Source: an uncultured Prevotellaceae bacterium
GTDB taxonomy: Bacteria; Bacteroidota; Bacteroidia; Bacteroidales; Bacteroidaceae
NCBI GenBank assembly: GCA_947168395.1
Contig: CAMVLT010000030.1
Location: forward strand, 1 to 41,999
DNA length: 41,999 nucleotides
Direction: 5' to 3'
Shown: in pieces, positions 12,801 through 22,284 of the stretch
Position numbering within the stretch: the first letter of the stretch is position 1
Layout: every line of letters begins with the position of its first letter
Notes under the pieces: model-generated
What the model saw: only the letters and a program-made list of their open reading frames with translations
Database searches by the model: none
What the model was told of the DNA's origin: nothing
Position numbers and translations under genes: made by a program

Positions 12801-12836
12801 CGTTGAACATTGAACGTTGAACATTGAACGTTGATA
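12801..12836. repeat. CGTTGAACATTGAA tandem repeat
   Basis: Alternating TTGAACGT/TTGAACAT units lie directly after the RNA terminator and before ribE. The same units, on the opposite strand, are in-frame in aguA at 38873-38903. Confidence 0.8.
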
Positions 12837-12863
12837 ATTCATAACTCAAAACTAATCATCATC

Positions 12864-13529
12864 ATGTTTTCTGGTATTATTGAAGAATTTGCTACCGTCG
12901 TAGCTATTAAGCGTGACCGCGAGAACCTTGACTTTACCCTTACCTGCTCGTTTGTTGACGAACTAAGTATCGATCAGAGTGTTGCCCATAATGGCGTCTG
13001 CCTGACCGTTGTCAGCAAGACCCCTCCCACCCTCCCCTGTTCAGGGGAGGAGACTTGTTTTCCCCTTAGACAGGGGGAGTCAAAGGGGGTCTATACCGTC
13101 ACCGCCATGAAGGAGACCCTCGACCGTTCCAATTTAGGACTGCTGAAGGTGGGCGACAAAGTGAACGTAGAACGCTCGATGCTGATGAACGGACGATTAG
13201 ACGGCCACATCGTACAGGGTCACGTCGACATGACAGCCCGCTGTACCGCTATGGAGGATGCTGACGGCAGCACCTACTTCACTTTCAGCTATGATTTCGA
13301 CGCTGAGAAAGCGAAGCGGGGCTACTTCACCGTCGACAAAGGGTCGGTCACCGTCAACGGCGTATCTCTCACCGTCTGCAACCCCACCCAAGACAGTTTC
13401 CAGGTGGCAATCATCCCCTACACGTTTGAGCACACCAACTTCCAGGACATCCGCGTAGGAAGCGTCGTCAACCTCGAGTTCGATATCCTCGGCAAGTACA
13501 TAGCCCGCCTCACTCAATTGCTTTCATGA
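12864..13529 (+). CDS. ribE: riboflavin synthase, alpha chain, with repeat-derived insertion
   Basis: Starting at MFSGIIEEFATVVAI, the 221-aa protein has the two lumazine-binding beta-barrel halves. Each carries its characteristic motif: HNGVCLTVV near residues 46-54, and GSVTVNGVSLTVC near 159-171. GRLDGHIVQGHVD near 111-123 is the family signature. It dismutates two 6,7-dimethyl-8-ribityllumazine to riboflavin in the cytosol. Residues about 57-77 (PPTLPCSGEETCFPLRQGES) are not part of the family and are encoded by a GC-rich palindromic repeat (13020-13090). The usual length is near 200 aa. Its 3' end overlaps the convergent kinase gene by 20 bp. Confidence 0.95.
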   Translation: MFSGIIEEFATVVAIKRDRENLDFTLTCSFVDELSIDQSVAHNGVCLTVVSKTPPTLPCSGEETCFPLRQGESKGVYTVTAMKETLDRSNLGLLKVGDKVNVERSMLMNGRLDGHIVQGHVDMTARCTAMEDADGSTYFTFSYDFDAEKAKRGYFTVDKGSVTVNGVSLTVCNPTQDSFQVAIIPYTFEHTNFQDIRVGSVVNLEFDILGKYIARLTQLLS

Positions 13530-14130
13530 GGAAGTCAACGGCACCGTTGACACCAAACTTGCGCACATCGAGCGAAATGTCGTAGTTGCGCGCATCGGTC
13601 CAGTCACTACCCGTGAACGTCTTCGTATAGAGTTCACGGCTGTAGTCGTTGTCGACAACCATAGCGGCGGCAGCCTGCTCGTCGAGGTCATACTTCTCAG
13701 CAATACGGCGCTTGCGGCAGTCGAGCGAGGAATGGATAAAGATTTTCAGCGCATTGGGATGGTTCCTGAAGATGTCGAAGCCGCAGCGTCCGATAATGAT
13801 GCACGACTCCTCGGCAGCAATCATCCGGATAGCTTCGGCCTGTGCCTTGAACAATTCACGGCTCGTCTGGTCATGTTCAGCACCGTTGTACTCGGCACCA
13901 GCCATATACGTGCGATAGAAATTGGTGAAGTCATCGCGCCACAAAGGGTTGCGCGCCTCAATCTTCTCCACCGCATCCTCAACGGCACTGACACGACGTG
14001 CCACCTCGTTCAGAATCTGCTTGTCGAGCAATTTCACACCCAGTCTCCGCGCCAACTCGGCGCCAATCTCATGTCCGCCGGTACCAAACTGGCGGCTAAT
14101 GGTTATGACGAATTTCTCCTCCTTGTTCAT
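13510..14130 (-). CDS. cytidylate kinase-like family protein
   Basis: The 206-aa cytosolic protein begins FVITISRQFGTGGHEIGAEL, a variant P-loop, and has VKLLDKQILNEVARR near residues 31-45. It also has IIIGRCGFDIFR near 110-121 and DNDYSRELYTKTFTG near 160-174. This matches the Cytidylate_kin_2 family common in Bacteroidetes, distinct from housekeeping Cmk. A phosphotransfer role is expected but the substrate is not established. It has its own promoter and converges on ribE with a 20-bp 3' overlap, so the two messages would be partly antisense. Confidence 0.88.
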   Translation of the reverse strand: MNKEEKFVITISRQFGTGGHEIGAELARRLGVKLLDKQILNEVARRVSAVEDAVEKIEARNPLWRDDFTNFYRTYMAGAEYNGAEHDQTSRELFKAQAEAIRMIAAEESCIIIGRCGFDIFRNHPNALKIFIHSSLDCRKRRIAEKYDLDEQAAAAMVVDNDYSRELYTKTFTGSDWTDARNYDISLDVRKFGVNGAVDFLMKAIE

Positions 14131-14162
14131 AGCGTTACGTTTTAAAGGTTAGTTCTATGTCG

Positions 14163-14194
14163 CAAAGTTAGTAAATCTTTTTGGAACGACCAAA
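14163..14194 (-). promoter_or_regulatory. promoter of the cytidylate kinase-like gene
   Basis: On the minus strand TTTG (14194-14191), 20 bp, TAACTTTG (14170-14163): a full consensus match about 30 nt before the ATG at 14130. Confidence 0.85.
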
Positions 14195-14237
14195 AATATT
14201 CCCGACTTTTCCTAAAAAAAATTGAAAAAGCCTCTCC

Positions 14238-14295
14238 ACCTTATATATATATAATAAGGTATAGGGTAACACCCGGAAAGTCGCAAACGTTTACG
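14238..14295 (+). promoter_or_regulatory. possible operator region upstream of susC
   Basis: ACCTTAT/ATAAGGT (14238-14244, 14254-14260) is an AT-looped inverted repeat. CGCAAACGTTTACG (14282-14295) is a near-perfect palindrome of the LacI-family half-site type, centred about 60 bp before the likely transcription start, an activator-like distance. Binding is inference. Confidence 0.4.
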
Positions 14296-14338
14296 AAAAA
14301 AAGCTTAAGAAAGATTTCCGTTATTGAAATAATATTTG

Positions 14339-14346
14339 TAACTTTG
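14339..14346 (+). promoter_or_regulatory. -7 box TAACTTTG of the PUL
   Basis: A TAnnTTTG match 41 bp before the susC start codon. A weak -33 (TTTC, 14315-14318) is 20 bp upstream, as expected for a promoter that needs an activator. Confidence 0.75.
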
Positions 14347-14387
14347 CGCCAAAATATTACATTATTTAATTAAAACTACTAAAATCT

Positions 14388-17300
14388 ATGTCTGTTAAAT
14401 TCAAGAGTACTTTTCGAACGACACTCCTACTGTGTCTGCTCTTGGTCACGGCAAGTGTGAAAGCACAGACCACTGCCAAGGGTACGGTTACAGACTCTAA
14501 CGGCGAAGCCGTCATCGGCGCAACCGTGGTAGAGAAGGGGAATCCCAAGAATGCAGCAGTGACCGATTTCGACGGAAACTTCACGCTGAAGCTGCAGAAG
14601 GGTAAGACAGTCACCATCTCTTACGTCGGCATGGTAAGCCAGGACGTTGCTGCGTCGGCTAACATGCAGGTGGTGCTGAAGGACGACAACGCCGCCTTGG
14701 AAGAGGTGGTGGTGGTGGGTTACACCAGTAAGGCACGTAAGGACCTGACCGGCTCGGTGGGTTCCATCAGTGGTGCCAAGTTGGAGATTGTGCCGGTAAC
14801 ATCGGCTGCTGTAGCCCTGCAAGGTAAGATTTCCGGTGTGCAGGTGACGACGGTTGACGGTCAGCCAGGTGCCGATGTCAACATCCGCGTACGTGGCGGC
14901 ACCTCGGTAACCCAGGAAAACCACCCGCTGTTTATTGTGGACGGTTTCCAAGTTGACAACATCAACGACATTCCCCCTTCGGACATTGCCTCTATTGACG
15001 TGCTGAAAGACGCTTCGCTGACAGCCATCTACGGTGCGAAGGGTGGTAACGGCGTAGTTGTGGTAACCACCAAGAGTGCCAAGGAGGGCAAGGTGCAGGT
15101 GACGTTCAACGGTGACCTGAAAATCAGCCACATCTCGAAGACGCTCGACCTGATGGATGCCCAGCAGTTTGCCAACTATCAGTACCAGTGGCACTCGTGT
15201 AACGGTACGCGTTCAACCAATGGTAAGTTCTTCCGTGCCAATTTCGGTAACCCCTACGACCTTGACATGTACAGTTCCCTGCCCTCTCACGATTGGCAGG
15301 ACGAGGTAATGGGCGAGACTCCCGTCAACTACTCGGCTAACGTGACTATCGGCGGTGGCTCGGACAAAGTGAAGTTCAACCTGTCACTGACCCAGAGCGA
15401 GGACAAGGGTATTATATTAGGTTCGGGTGTGCGTCGTACCAATATTAACTTCAAGACCAACGTCCAGGTAACGAAGAACTTCAGCATTCAGTTCAACCCC
15501 AAATTCTCGTTCCGTCGTGACGAAGGAGCCGGTGGTGAGCATGTGGGAACCGGCGGTATCATTGACGTCTTGAAGTATCGTCCCACCAACGGTCTGCGTG
15601 AATTTGGCTATGTTGACCCAGCCTACGCCGACCCTGCTGAGGAGGAGCTGTTCAACTACACCAACCCGAAGAGCGACATCGCCATCAACCAGCTCATCAA
15701 GCATGCTTATACCTATACCAATGCCGTTGCATTGGAGTGGAAGCCCATCAAGGGTCTGAACCTTCGCTCGGAGGCTACGCTTGGTCTGGCATGGACGGAC
15801 CAGAGCCGTTTCTACGGCGGTTACACCAGTGAAGGCCAGAAAGCTATTCACAAGAACCAGCCTTTGGCAAGCCTCAGCAACACGAAACGTACAAGATACG
15901 TTTGGACAAACACGGCTGCTTACAACATGACGCTGAAGGAAGACCACAATCTGTCGTTCCTGTTAGGCCAGGAAATTTATGAGACTCAGATACGCAAGAA
16001 CGATGTGACCAACCATCTCTTCCCCGCTGCATTCACTGCTGGTGAGGCTTGGAACAACATGAACTTCGGTACGCCCTACGAGACGACCTCTTCGCTCTCA
16101 ACCCCGGACCGCACAGCGTCATTCTTCGGACAGGCCAGCTATAACTACAAGCACAAGTACCTGGTTTCGGGAACAATGCGTGCCGATGCCTCCACCCGCT
16201 TCGCTCCTGGCTATCAGTGGGGCTACTTCCCCTCCATCAGCGGTGCATGGGTACTCTCAGAAGAGCCCTTCATGAAGGACATCGACTGGATTACCCAACT
16301 GAAGCTGCGTGCCGCCATCGGTCTGGCCGGTAACAACCGCATCGATGCCGACCTGTATCGCGAACTCTATAAGATTAATTCATCAGGTGGCCCTGGCTTT
16401 GGTGAAGTAACCCCGCTGGGCGAGCAGTACTATGGAAACTACAATGACGATGAGTTCTACAACCACGAAATCAAGTGGGAGACCACCATCACCCGCAACC
16501 TGGCTGCCGACATCTCGCTGTTCAACGGACGACTGACCATCACGCCCGAGGTTTACTGGAACACCACCCGCGACCTGCTCTACAAGCAGAACTTGCTGCC
16601 GGTGGGCTATACCAGCCAGATGAGGAACATCGGTCAGGTGACCAACAAGGGTGTCGAGTTGAGCATCAGCGGCGACATCATCCAGGGCAAGGACTACGTA
16701 CTCTCTGGCAGTCTGACCTTCGGCCACAACAAGATGAAGATTGACAAGCTGAACGGTACAGATGACGAGCGTTTCGAGGAAGGCAAGCGCTGGAAGTCAA
16801 GCTACAAGGACTACCTGCTGCGTGTAGGCGATGAAGTCGGCTTGATTTATGGTTTCGTTTACGACGGTCTCTACACCTTTGACGAGTTCTACTTCGACCC
16901 TCAGAACAACTATCAGGCAGTTCCCTGGGGTTCGAGTGCAGCCGACAACGGTACCAGCAGCAACTGCGCTCCCCGTGAGGACGGCTACGTGACGGTTATC
17001 AACGACATTTCTGGTGAGTCAAACAGCGGTATCGCCACTCTGCCCGGCAAGATTAAGTTCAAGGACTTGGACGGTGACGGACGCATCACAGAAAACGACC
17101 GTACCGTTATCGGTAACACCAACCCGAAGTATCAGGGTGGTTTCGGTCTGAGCGGACAGTACAAGGACTTCGACTTCACTGCCAACTTCACCTATATGCT
17201 CGACTTCGACATTAACAACGCTACTGCCTACACCCTGTCGTCGTCGGAGAGCAACAAGAACCGCTTCTTCAACGTTCTGGCAGACTTTGCCGATGGTTGG

Positions 17301-17711
17301 CAGTATAATGATATTGACGGAAGCATCACAGGCACAAAGGGTGACATTCTCTACAAGGCCTACTATCTCACCGACCCTGTCAGTCTGTACAAGAGCGGCA
17401 ACCAGAACCGCAGTCTGTGGAACCCAACCGACGTGACCAAGAAAGTGTGCCACTCCTACTTCATTGAGGACGGTTCGTTCCTGCGCTGCTCGGACGTAAC
17501 CATTGGTTATACGCTGCCGAAGAAGCTGACCGAAAAGGCCGGCATATCGAAAGCCCGCTTCTACGTGTCAGGCTCCAACCTGTTCATCATCACCAAGTAC
17601 ACAGGTTACGATCCTGAGGTTGACATTCAGACTGGCCTTGTGCCGGGTATGGACTACAACCGCTACCCGCGTAGCCGTACCTTTGTATTCGGTACTAACA
17701 TCACATTTTAA
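14388..17711 (+). CDS. SusC/RagA-type TonB-dependent outer-membrane transporter
   Basis: The 1107-aa protein has a signal peptide (LLLCLLLVTASVKAQ), then a carboxypeptidase-regulatory-like domain near residues 30-100 (GTVTDSNGEAVIGATVVEKG). A TonB-box-like EEVVVVGY lies near 105-112. The plug domain near 115-230 includes PLFIVDGFQVDNINDIPP, IASIDVLKDASLTAIYGAKG and GVVVVTT. The remainder is the 22-strand barrel, ending in RTFVFGTNITF with the terminal aromatic residue. It imports oligosaccharides bound by the SusD partner, using TonB energy. It is first in the PUL, with susD 30 bp downstream. Confidence 0.97.
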   Translation: MSVKFKSTFRTTLLLCLLLVTASVKAQTTAKGTVTDSNGEAVIGATVVEKGNPKNAAVTDFDGNFTLKLQKGKTVTISYVGMVSQDVAASANMQVVLKDDNAALEEVVVVGYTSKARKDLTGSVGSISGAKLEIVPVTSAAVALQGKISGVQVTTVDGQPGADVNIRVRGGTSVTQENHPLFIVDGFQVDNINDIPPSDIASIDVLKDASLTAIYGAKGGNGVVVVTTKSAKEGKVQVTFNGDLKISHISKTLDLMDAQQFANYQYQWHSCNGTRSTNGKFFRANFGNPYDLDMYSSLPSHDWQDEVMGETPVNYSANVTIGGGSDKVKFNLSLTQSEDKGIILGSGVRRTNINFKTNVQVTKNFSIQFNPKFSFRRDEGAGGEHVGTGGIIDVLKYRPTNGLREFGYVDPAYADPAEEELFNYTNPKSDIAINQLIKHAYTYTNAVALEWKPIKGLNLRSEATLGLAWTDQSRFYGGYTSEGQKAIHKNQPLASLSNTKRTRYVWTNTAAYNMTLKEDHNLSFLLGQEIYETQIRKNDVTNHLFPAAFTAGEAWNNMNFGTPYETTSSLSTPDRTASFFGQASYNYKHKYLVSGTMRADASTRFAPGYQWGYFPSISGAWVLSEEPFMKDIDWITQLKLRAAIGLAGNNRIDADLYRELYKINSSGGPGFGEVTPLGEQYYGNYNDDEFYNHEIKWETTITRNLAADISLFNGRLTITPEVYWNTTRDLLYKQNLLPVGYTSQMRNIGQVTNKGVELSISGDIIQGKDYVLSGSLTFGHNKMKIDKLNGTDDERFEEGKRWKSSYKDYLLRVGDEVGLIYGFVYDGLYTFDEFYFDPQNNYQAVPWGSSAADNGTSSNCAPREDGYVTVINDISGESNSGIATLPGKIKFKDLDGDGRITENDRTVIGNTNPKYQGGFGLSGQYKDFDFTANFTYMLDFDINNATAYTLSSSESNKNRFFNVLADFADGWQYNDIDGSITGTKGDILYKAYYLTDPVSLYKSGNQNRSLWNPTDVTKKVCHSYFIEDGSFLRCSDVTIGYTLPKKLTEKAGISKARFYVSGSNLFIITKYTGYDPEVDIQTGLVPGMDYNRYPRSRTFVFGTNITF

Positions 17712-17741
17712 CTGATAATTGATAATTGACAATTGATAATT
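17712..17741. repeat. GATAATTGACAATT tandem repeat before susD
   Basis: Reverse-complement version of the TCAATTA family. It fills the whole susC-susD gap, ending at the base before the susD ATG. Confidence 0.85.
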
Positions 17742-19853
17742 ATGAGAATCAAGAATATCCTATTGACTGGAATTGCCGCCTTGGTACTGACTTCCTGCAA
17801 CAATTATCTGAACGTTGACGCCCCCTCCGCTTACTCTGAAGAGTTCGTCTACAGTCAGAAGTCAGAGATTGAGCGTGCTCTCAACGGCGTCTACGCTCAT
17901 GCCCTTGTCGGCGACCTGTACGGCAATGCCTATCAGCTGACCTTTATCTACAACAGTGATGTAGACATACAAATCAGTTCCGACGGCAGCCACGAGCACA
18001 ACTCCTACTCCCGCTACGACTGTGACGACGAAGGCAGCGACATCCTGAAGTTCTGGACTGCGGCCTACAGCCTGGTGGAATATTGCAACAAGTTCATCAG
18101 TTCAGCCGAGAACAGCAAGTTCTATCTCAATATCGACAACGACCCCGAATGGAGTCAGGATGGCCAGGTGCTGCAGTGGATTGGCGAGGCCAAGTGCCTG
18201 CGTGCCATGATTTACCACGACCTTGTGGTGATGTTCGGCGACGTCCCCTTCACCTTCACGCCTGCTTCCAAGCGCGATGAATATGTTATTCCCGTCACTG
18301 ACCGTCAGGTTATTCAGGATGCCCTGATTGCCGACCTGAAGGAGGCTTCACGCAGCATGTCACCTGCCAGCAGCGTCACCGTCGAGCATTGCTCGAAGGA
18401 GTTTGCCCAGGCCATGATTGCCCGTATTGCCCTGACTGCCGGCGGCTATTCGCTTCGTCCCGACAAGAGCGACGTGCGTAATTACGGAACGATGCAGCGT
18501 CCTGACAACTACCGGGATTACTACCAGACGGCACGTGCCTACGCCGACTCTGTCATCTCGTCGGGTTCGCACGACCTGAGAGCCGAGTATCAGAACGTGT
18601 TCGTCAATGAGTGCAACTACCAGATAGTCAACAACGACGACCCCATCTTCGAGATACCTTTTGCAAAGGAGTCGACAGGCAACACCGGCTATATTCAGGG
18701 ACCCACCTACTCGTCATACGAGAACAAGACTACAGGCGTCTGGGGTGAAACGAAAGGCAACGGCCGTCTGCACGCCTTCTACCGTTTCCTGTTCCGCGAC
18801 AATGACAAGCGCCGCGAGTTTGTCAACGGACTCTGGTACTACACCTACCGCATTGACGATACCAACACGCAGGTTGACTCCATCATTATCCGCAACGACT
18901 ACTCCGTACACAACAACAAGTGGTCGAAGCTGTGGACTGCAGAGGGTTCTGCGCTTGGCAATGTCTCTACCGGCTCCACCGGTATCAACTTCCCCTACAT
19001 GCGCTATGCTGACGTACTGCTGATGTACGCCGAGGCTGCCAACGAACTGGATGGCGGTCCCTCCGACCCCAAGGCAGTCTACTGCCTGACCAAGGTACAC
19101 AGCCGTGCCTTCACCGATGGCGATGCGGCCTTCATCTCGGAAGCTGTCGGCAGCAAGGAAGCTTTCCAGAAGGCAGTGATGGACGAGCGCAAATGGGAGT
19201 TTGCCGGTGAGAACGTCCGCTGGCGTGACCTCGTGCGCACCAACACCCTTTCCGAGGAGCTGATGTACAGTTTCCTGCGCTACCACGCAGCCGGCATGGC
19301 TGGTGACTCAGGCTTCGAAGAGGCTATCAACGAGCACGATGGCAACACGTTCAACTACAAGCCGCTGACCATGTACTACCACAAGTACTACGCTTCGGAA
19401 GGCACCGACCAGCAGAAGCTGATTGCCCACCGTATGATCAAGAACCAGCTGTATGGCTATGTCGTGAACGAGGCCTACAGTTTTGACCTGACATACCCCA
19501 ACCAGTCGCTTCCCAGCCTGCGTCTGTACAATCCCTACACGCGCCTCAGCCAGCCGACGACCAGCCAGATCCGCACTTTCGGTTTTGCTGCTGAAGGCTG
19601 GAGCAACGCCAAGTTCTACAACTGGTTCAACGATGCCACAGCGCAGCCCAACAACCAGTGCAAGTACAGTTTCTACGGCTACATCCGAACCGACGACAAC
19701 GGCAACATCTGGATTATCCGCAACGGTGTGCAGGAGCAGTTCAACTCCATTCCCTCAACCCAAACGTTGCCTGCCGTCCGCTACATTCTCCCGTATCCTA
19801 ATCAGGTCATCCAGCGTTCGTCTGGTGTCTATAAGAACTACTATGGCTATTAA
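17742..19853 (+). CDS. SusD/RagB-type surface glycan-binding lipoprotein
   Basis: Start chosen at MRIKNILLTGIAALVLTSC (17742); upstream in-frame codons are repeat. The lipobox Cys is residue 19. The 703-aa protein has the SusD pattern: N-terminal SEEFVYSQKSEIERALNGVY, then GEAKCLRAMIYHDLVVMFGD near residues 147-166, YMRYADVLLMYAEAANEL near 421-438 and ERKWEFAGENVRWRDLVR near 482-499. These correspond to TPR-like helices and the C-terminal SusD domain. It caps SusC and delivers glycan. At over 700 residues it is longer than most SusD proteins, suggesting a large ligand site. Confidence 0.96.
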   Translation: MRIKNILLTGIAALVLTSCNNYLNVDAPSAYSEEFVYSQKSEIERALNGVYAHALVGDLYGNAYQLTFIYNSDVDIQISSDGSHEHNSYSRYDCDDEGSDILKFWTAAYSLVEYCNKFISSAENSKFYLNIDNDPEWSQDGQVLQWIGEAKCLRAMIYHDLVVMFGDVPFTFTPASKRDEYVIPVTDRQVIQDALIADLKEASRSMSPASSVTVEHCSKEFAQAMIARIALTAGGYSLRPDKSDVRNYGTMQRPDNYRDYYQTARAYADSVISSGSHDLRAEYQNVFVNECNYQIVNNDDPIFEIPFAKESTGNTGYIQGPTYSSYENKTTGVWGETKGNGRLHAFYRFLFRDNDKRREFVNGLWYYTYRIDDTNTQVDSIIIRNDYSVHNNKWSKLWTAEGSALGNVSTGSTGINFPYMRYADVLLMYAEAANELDGGPSDPKAVYCLTKVHSRAFTDGDAAFISEAVGSKEAFQKAVMDERKWEFAGENVRWRDLVRTNTLSEELMYSFLRYHAAGMAGDSGFEEAINEHDGNTFNYKPLTMYYHKYYASEGTDQQKLIAHRMIKNQLYGYVVNEAYSFDLTYPNQSLPSLRLYNPYTRLSQPTTSQIRTFGFAAEGWSNAKFYNWFNDATAQPNNQCKYSFYGYIRTDDNGNIWIIRNGVQEQFNSIPSTQTLPAVRYILPYPNQVIQRSSGVYKNYYGY

Positions 19854-19875
19854 TAACACTAAGCATTCATAAGAT

Positions 19876-22251
19876 ATGAAAAAGATACTGAATAGCATCA
19901 TGCTACTCCTGCTGGCAGGCACCTCGGCACTGATGGTGTCGTGCAAGGACGACGACAACAATGCCGCCCCTGGCACCGACAGAGAGTTTATGACCATGTT
20001 CATTTGCGACAACACTCGCGGCAAGGGAACCGACTACCCTTACAACAGCGGACTTGACGGTGCCTATCCCCACGGCAACACCATCCACCTCTACTGGTAC
20101 GGCGTGAACGACTGTGCCGGCTACCAGATACAGATGGGCCTGCAAATCAAGGTGAGCGGCGGTGCCGAGGCCTGGAAGAAGGTGCAGGGCACCAGCGACC
20201 TGCTGCTCGACACCATCGTTGGCCCCAAGCAGCTCGACCTGCTCCTCAAGGACCTGCAGTACTCTACCAACTACCGTTTCGCCATCCGTGCCCTGTCGAA
20301 GCTCGACAAGAACATTCTGGGCGACGAGTCAACCTTCGCCCACGCCTCCAACTGGTACGGACACGGCAATGGACGCCAGTGGCAGGAGTACCTTGGCATT
20401 ACCACCAACGACCGCTACCCCACCCCGATGGCCATCTACGTCAACCAGGCTGAGACCACCGAGAAGGACATGCACGTCTACTTCAACACCAATATCAGTC
20501 AGTTGGGGCTCAACCTGAGCGATGAAGACGACAAGGACAAGTACGATGCCTACCACGAGAACTTCAACATCGACGCTGACGGCAACTTCGGCTATAAGTA
20601 CCTCACCGTACAGCCCTCGCCCAACAATCCCAACTCGACTGTTGACGAGAAATGGAAGAAGTACGAGATTACCGACGAAGACCGTGCCCGAGGCTATGTG
20701 GTTGTGACCGGCCTGACGCCTAACTCCGTGTACGTCATCGACGTCATTGATCCTCGCGTGCCTGTGGCCATCGACTCGAAGTACAACACCTGTACCGCCC
20801 GTTCTGACGGACAGCCTGGTGCTCCCATCCTGCTGTCGCACGACGAGCTGTTAGCTCAGGCCGGCAGTCTGGAGATTCCCAAGAACGACGCCAAGCGTGC
20901 AGACGTGTTCGGTCCGATGGCCGAGAAGTACAACGCTGCCCCTATCACGCCGACGCTCTACAACTTTATCTCGAACACCGACTATGCTGAGGGACAGACC
21001 TTCATGCTGGAAGGTGGAAAGACCTACTATCTCGACGGCAACGACATCACCTGTAAAGGCTTCGTGCTGCGTACCGACCCCAAGGACGTTGCTGAAGGAA
21101 AGCGTGCCAAGGTTATATGCGGTATCGGCAACAGTCCTGCCGTATTTACCCAGGGCACCGAGGGTCGTCAGTGGGATGGTTGCCCCTACTCCATGTTCAC
21201 CTTCGGCCGTTCGCCCGAAGCTGGTGAAGGCGGTGAAATCTACATGAAGAAACTGGCCTTCTACGACATCGACTTCGACAACCCCGAGTGCTTCAACTAT
21301 GGCGACCAGAAGGCCGGCATCGGTAACGCTACCGGTAACTACTTCTTCAACATGTTCAGCGACGGTATGGCCGTGACGCTCGACTCGCTGGTTATCGAGA
21401 ACTGCTCGTTCAAACGCATTGTCCGTGGCTTCGTCCGCGAACAGGGTCCCAATTACAAGCTGTGGAACCACGTGCTTATCAAGAACAACATGTTCTACGA
21501 CTGCGGCTACTACTCCAACGGTGCCGGCGGCTACTGCTGGATTGACGGTGCTGGCAACAACGGCAAGACCAACATGCTGGCCGACTTCAAGGCCGTCGAG
21601 AACACGTTCTACGACTGTCCGTTCCCTGCCTTCATCAAGCAGCAACTCAGCGAAGAGTTCAAGTACGAAGGCAACTCCAGGTGGAACATCACCTTCTCGA
21701 ACAATACGCTCGTGAACTACAACACCCGTGGCGACGGTGCCATCTTCAAGCTGACCCGCGTTCCCAACGGTTCGGTATTCAACGTAGAGAACAACCTCAT
21801 CATCCTGTGCAAGCAGGCTGGCGACCAGCGCGTGCTGGCACAATGGGGTGCCTACATTGCCGATACCGAGACGCAGGCTGATGGTTCTTCAGGTGTGGCT
21901 TCGCTGAACTTCAACAACAACTGGTCGACCAACAACGACCTGACCAACGGTTCCATCTTCAGCTCGCGTGCCTGGGATAACGAGAAGGACGGCTTCGGCT
22001 TCCTCGTAGCCAACGGCAAGGCCACGCTGAACGGTTCGCTGAAGGTAGCTGTTGCCGACATCTCGGCCACCGACCTGCTGATCAGCCCCTGTCCGCCGCA
22101 CATCGCTGCTACGGCAGAAGACCAGAACATGCATCGCGCCGACGCTTTGGACGGCACTGCCACTACCCAGTATAACGTGAACCTCTATTTCAAGAACAAG
22201 GACAACGACATCTATAAGAACAATGTAGGTGCCGCACGTTGGAGGAAATAA
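19876..22251 (+). CDS. DUF4957/DUF5123-type surface lipoprotein with beta-helix region
   Basis: The 791-aa protein has a lipobox at Cys23 followed by KDDDNN, the Bacteroidetes signal for surface exposure. An N-terminal half with fibronectin-III-like strands (residues about 50-290, including GYVVVTGLTPNSVYVIDV) precedes a region rich in beta-helix-like rungs (MFTFGRS..., LVIENCSFKRIV, HVLIKNNMFYDCGYY, NITFSNNTLVNYN; residues about 340-640). This order matches DUF4957 plus DUF5123 proteins, which commonly accompany SusCD in pectin loci. It resembles pectate-lyase folds, but I see no evident catalytic residues, so it probably binds rather than cleaves. It follows susD by 22 bp. Confidence 0.8.
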   Translation: MKKILNSIMLLLLAGTSALMVSCKDDDNNAAPGTDREFMTMFICDNTRGKGTDYPYNSGLDGAYPHGNTIHLYWYGVNDCAGYQIQMGLQIKVSGGAEAWKKVQGTSDLLLDTIVGPKQLDLLLKDLQYSTNYRFAIRALSKLDKNILGDESTFAHASNWYGHGNGRQWQEYLGITTNDRYPTPMAIYVNQAETTEKDMHVYFNTNISQLGLNLSDEDDKDKYDAYHENFNIDADGNFGYKYLTVQPSPNNPNSTVDEKWKKYEITDEDRARGYVVVTGLTPNSVYVIDVIDPRVPVAIDSKYNTCTARSDGQPGAPILLSHDELLAQAGSLEIPKNDAKRADVFGPMAEKYNAAPITPTLYNFISNTDYAEGQTFMLEGGKTYYLDGNDITCKGFVLRTDPKDVAEGKRAKVICGIGNSPAVFTQGTEGRQWDGCPYSMFTFGRSPEAGEGGEIYMKKLAFYDIDFDNPECFNYGDQKAGIGNATGNYFFNMFSDGMAVTLDSLVIENCSFKRIVRGFVREQGPNYKLWNHVLIKNNMFYDCGYYSNGAGGYCWIDGAGNNGKTNMLADFKAVENTFYDCPFPAFIKQQLSEEFKYEGNSRWNITFSNNTLVNYNTRGDGAIFKLTRVPNGSVFNVENNLIILCKQAGDQRVLAQWGAYIADTETQADGSSGVASLNFNNNWSTNNDLTNGSIFSSRAWDNEKDGFGFLVANGKATLNGSLKVAVADISATDLLISPCPPHIAATAEDQNMHRADALDGTATTQYNVNLYFKNKDNDIYKNNVGAARWRK

Positions 22252-22284
22252 TAATTGATAATTGATAATTGACAATTGATAATT
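22250..22284. repeat. GATAATTGATAATTG tandem repeat before the small lipoprotein gene
   Basis: Four to five 7-bp units fill the entire 33-bp gap and abut the ATG at 22285. It is nearly identical to the tract before susD. Confidence 0.85.

Noticed and set aside
20851..21843. 330-aa minus-strand open frame inside the DUF5123-type gene
   Set aside because: It is an antisense shadow with Val/Gly-rich composition; the plus-strand protein is clearly the real one.
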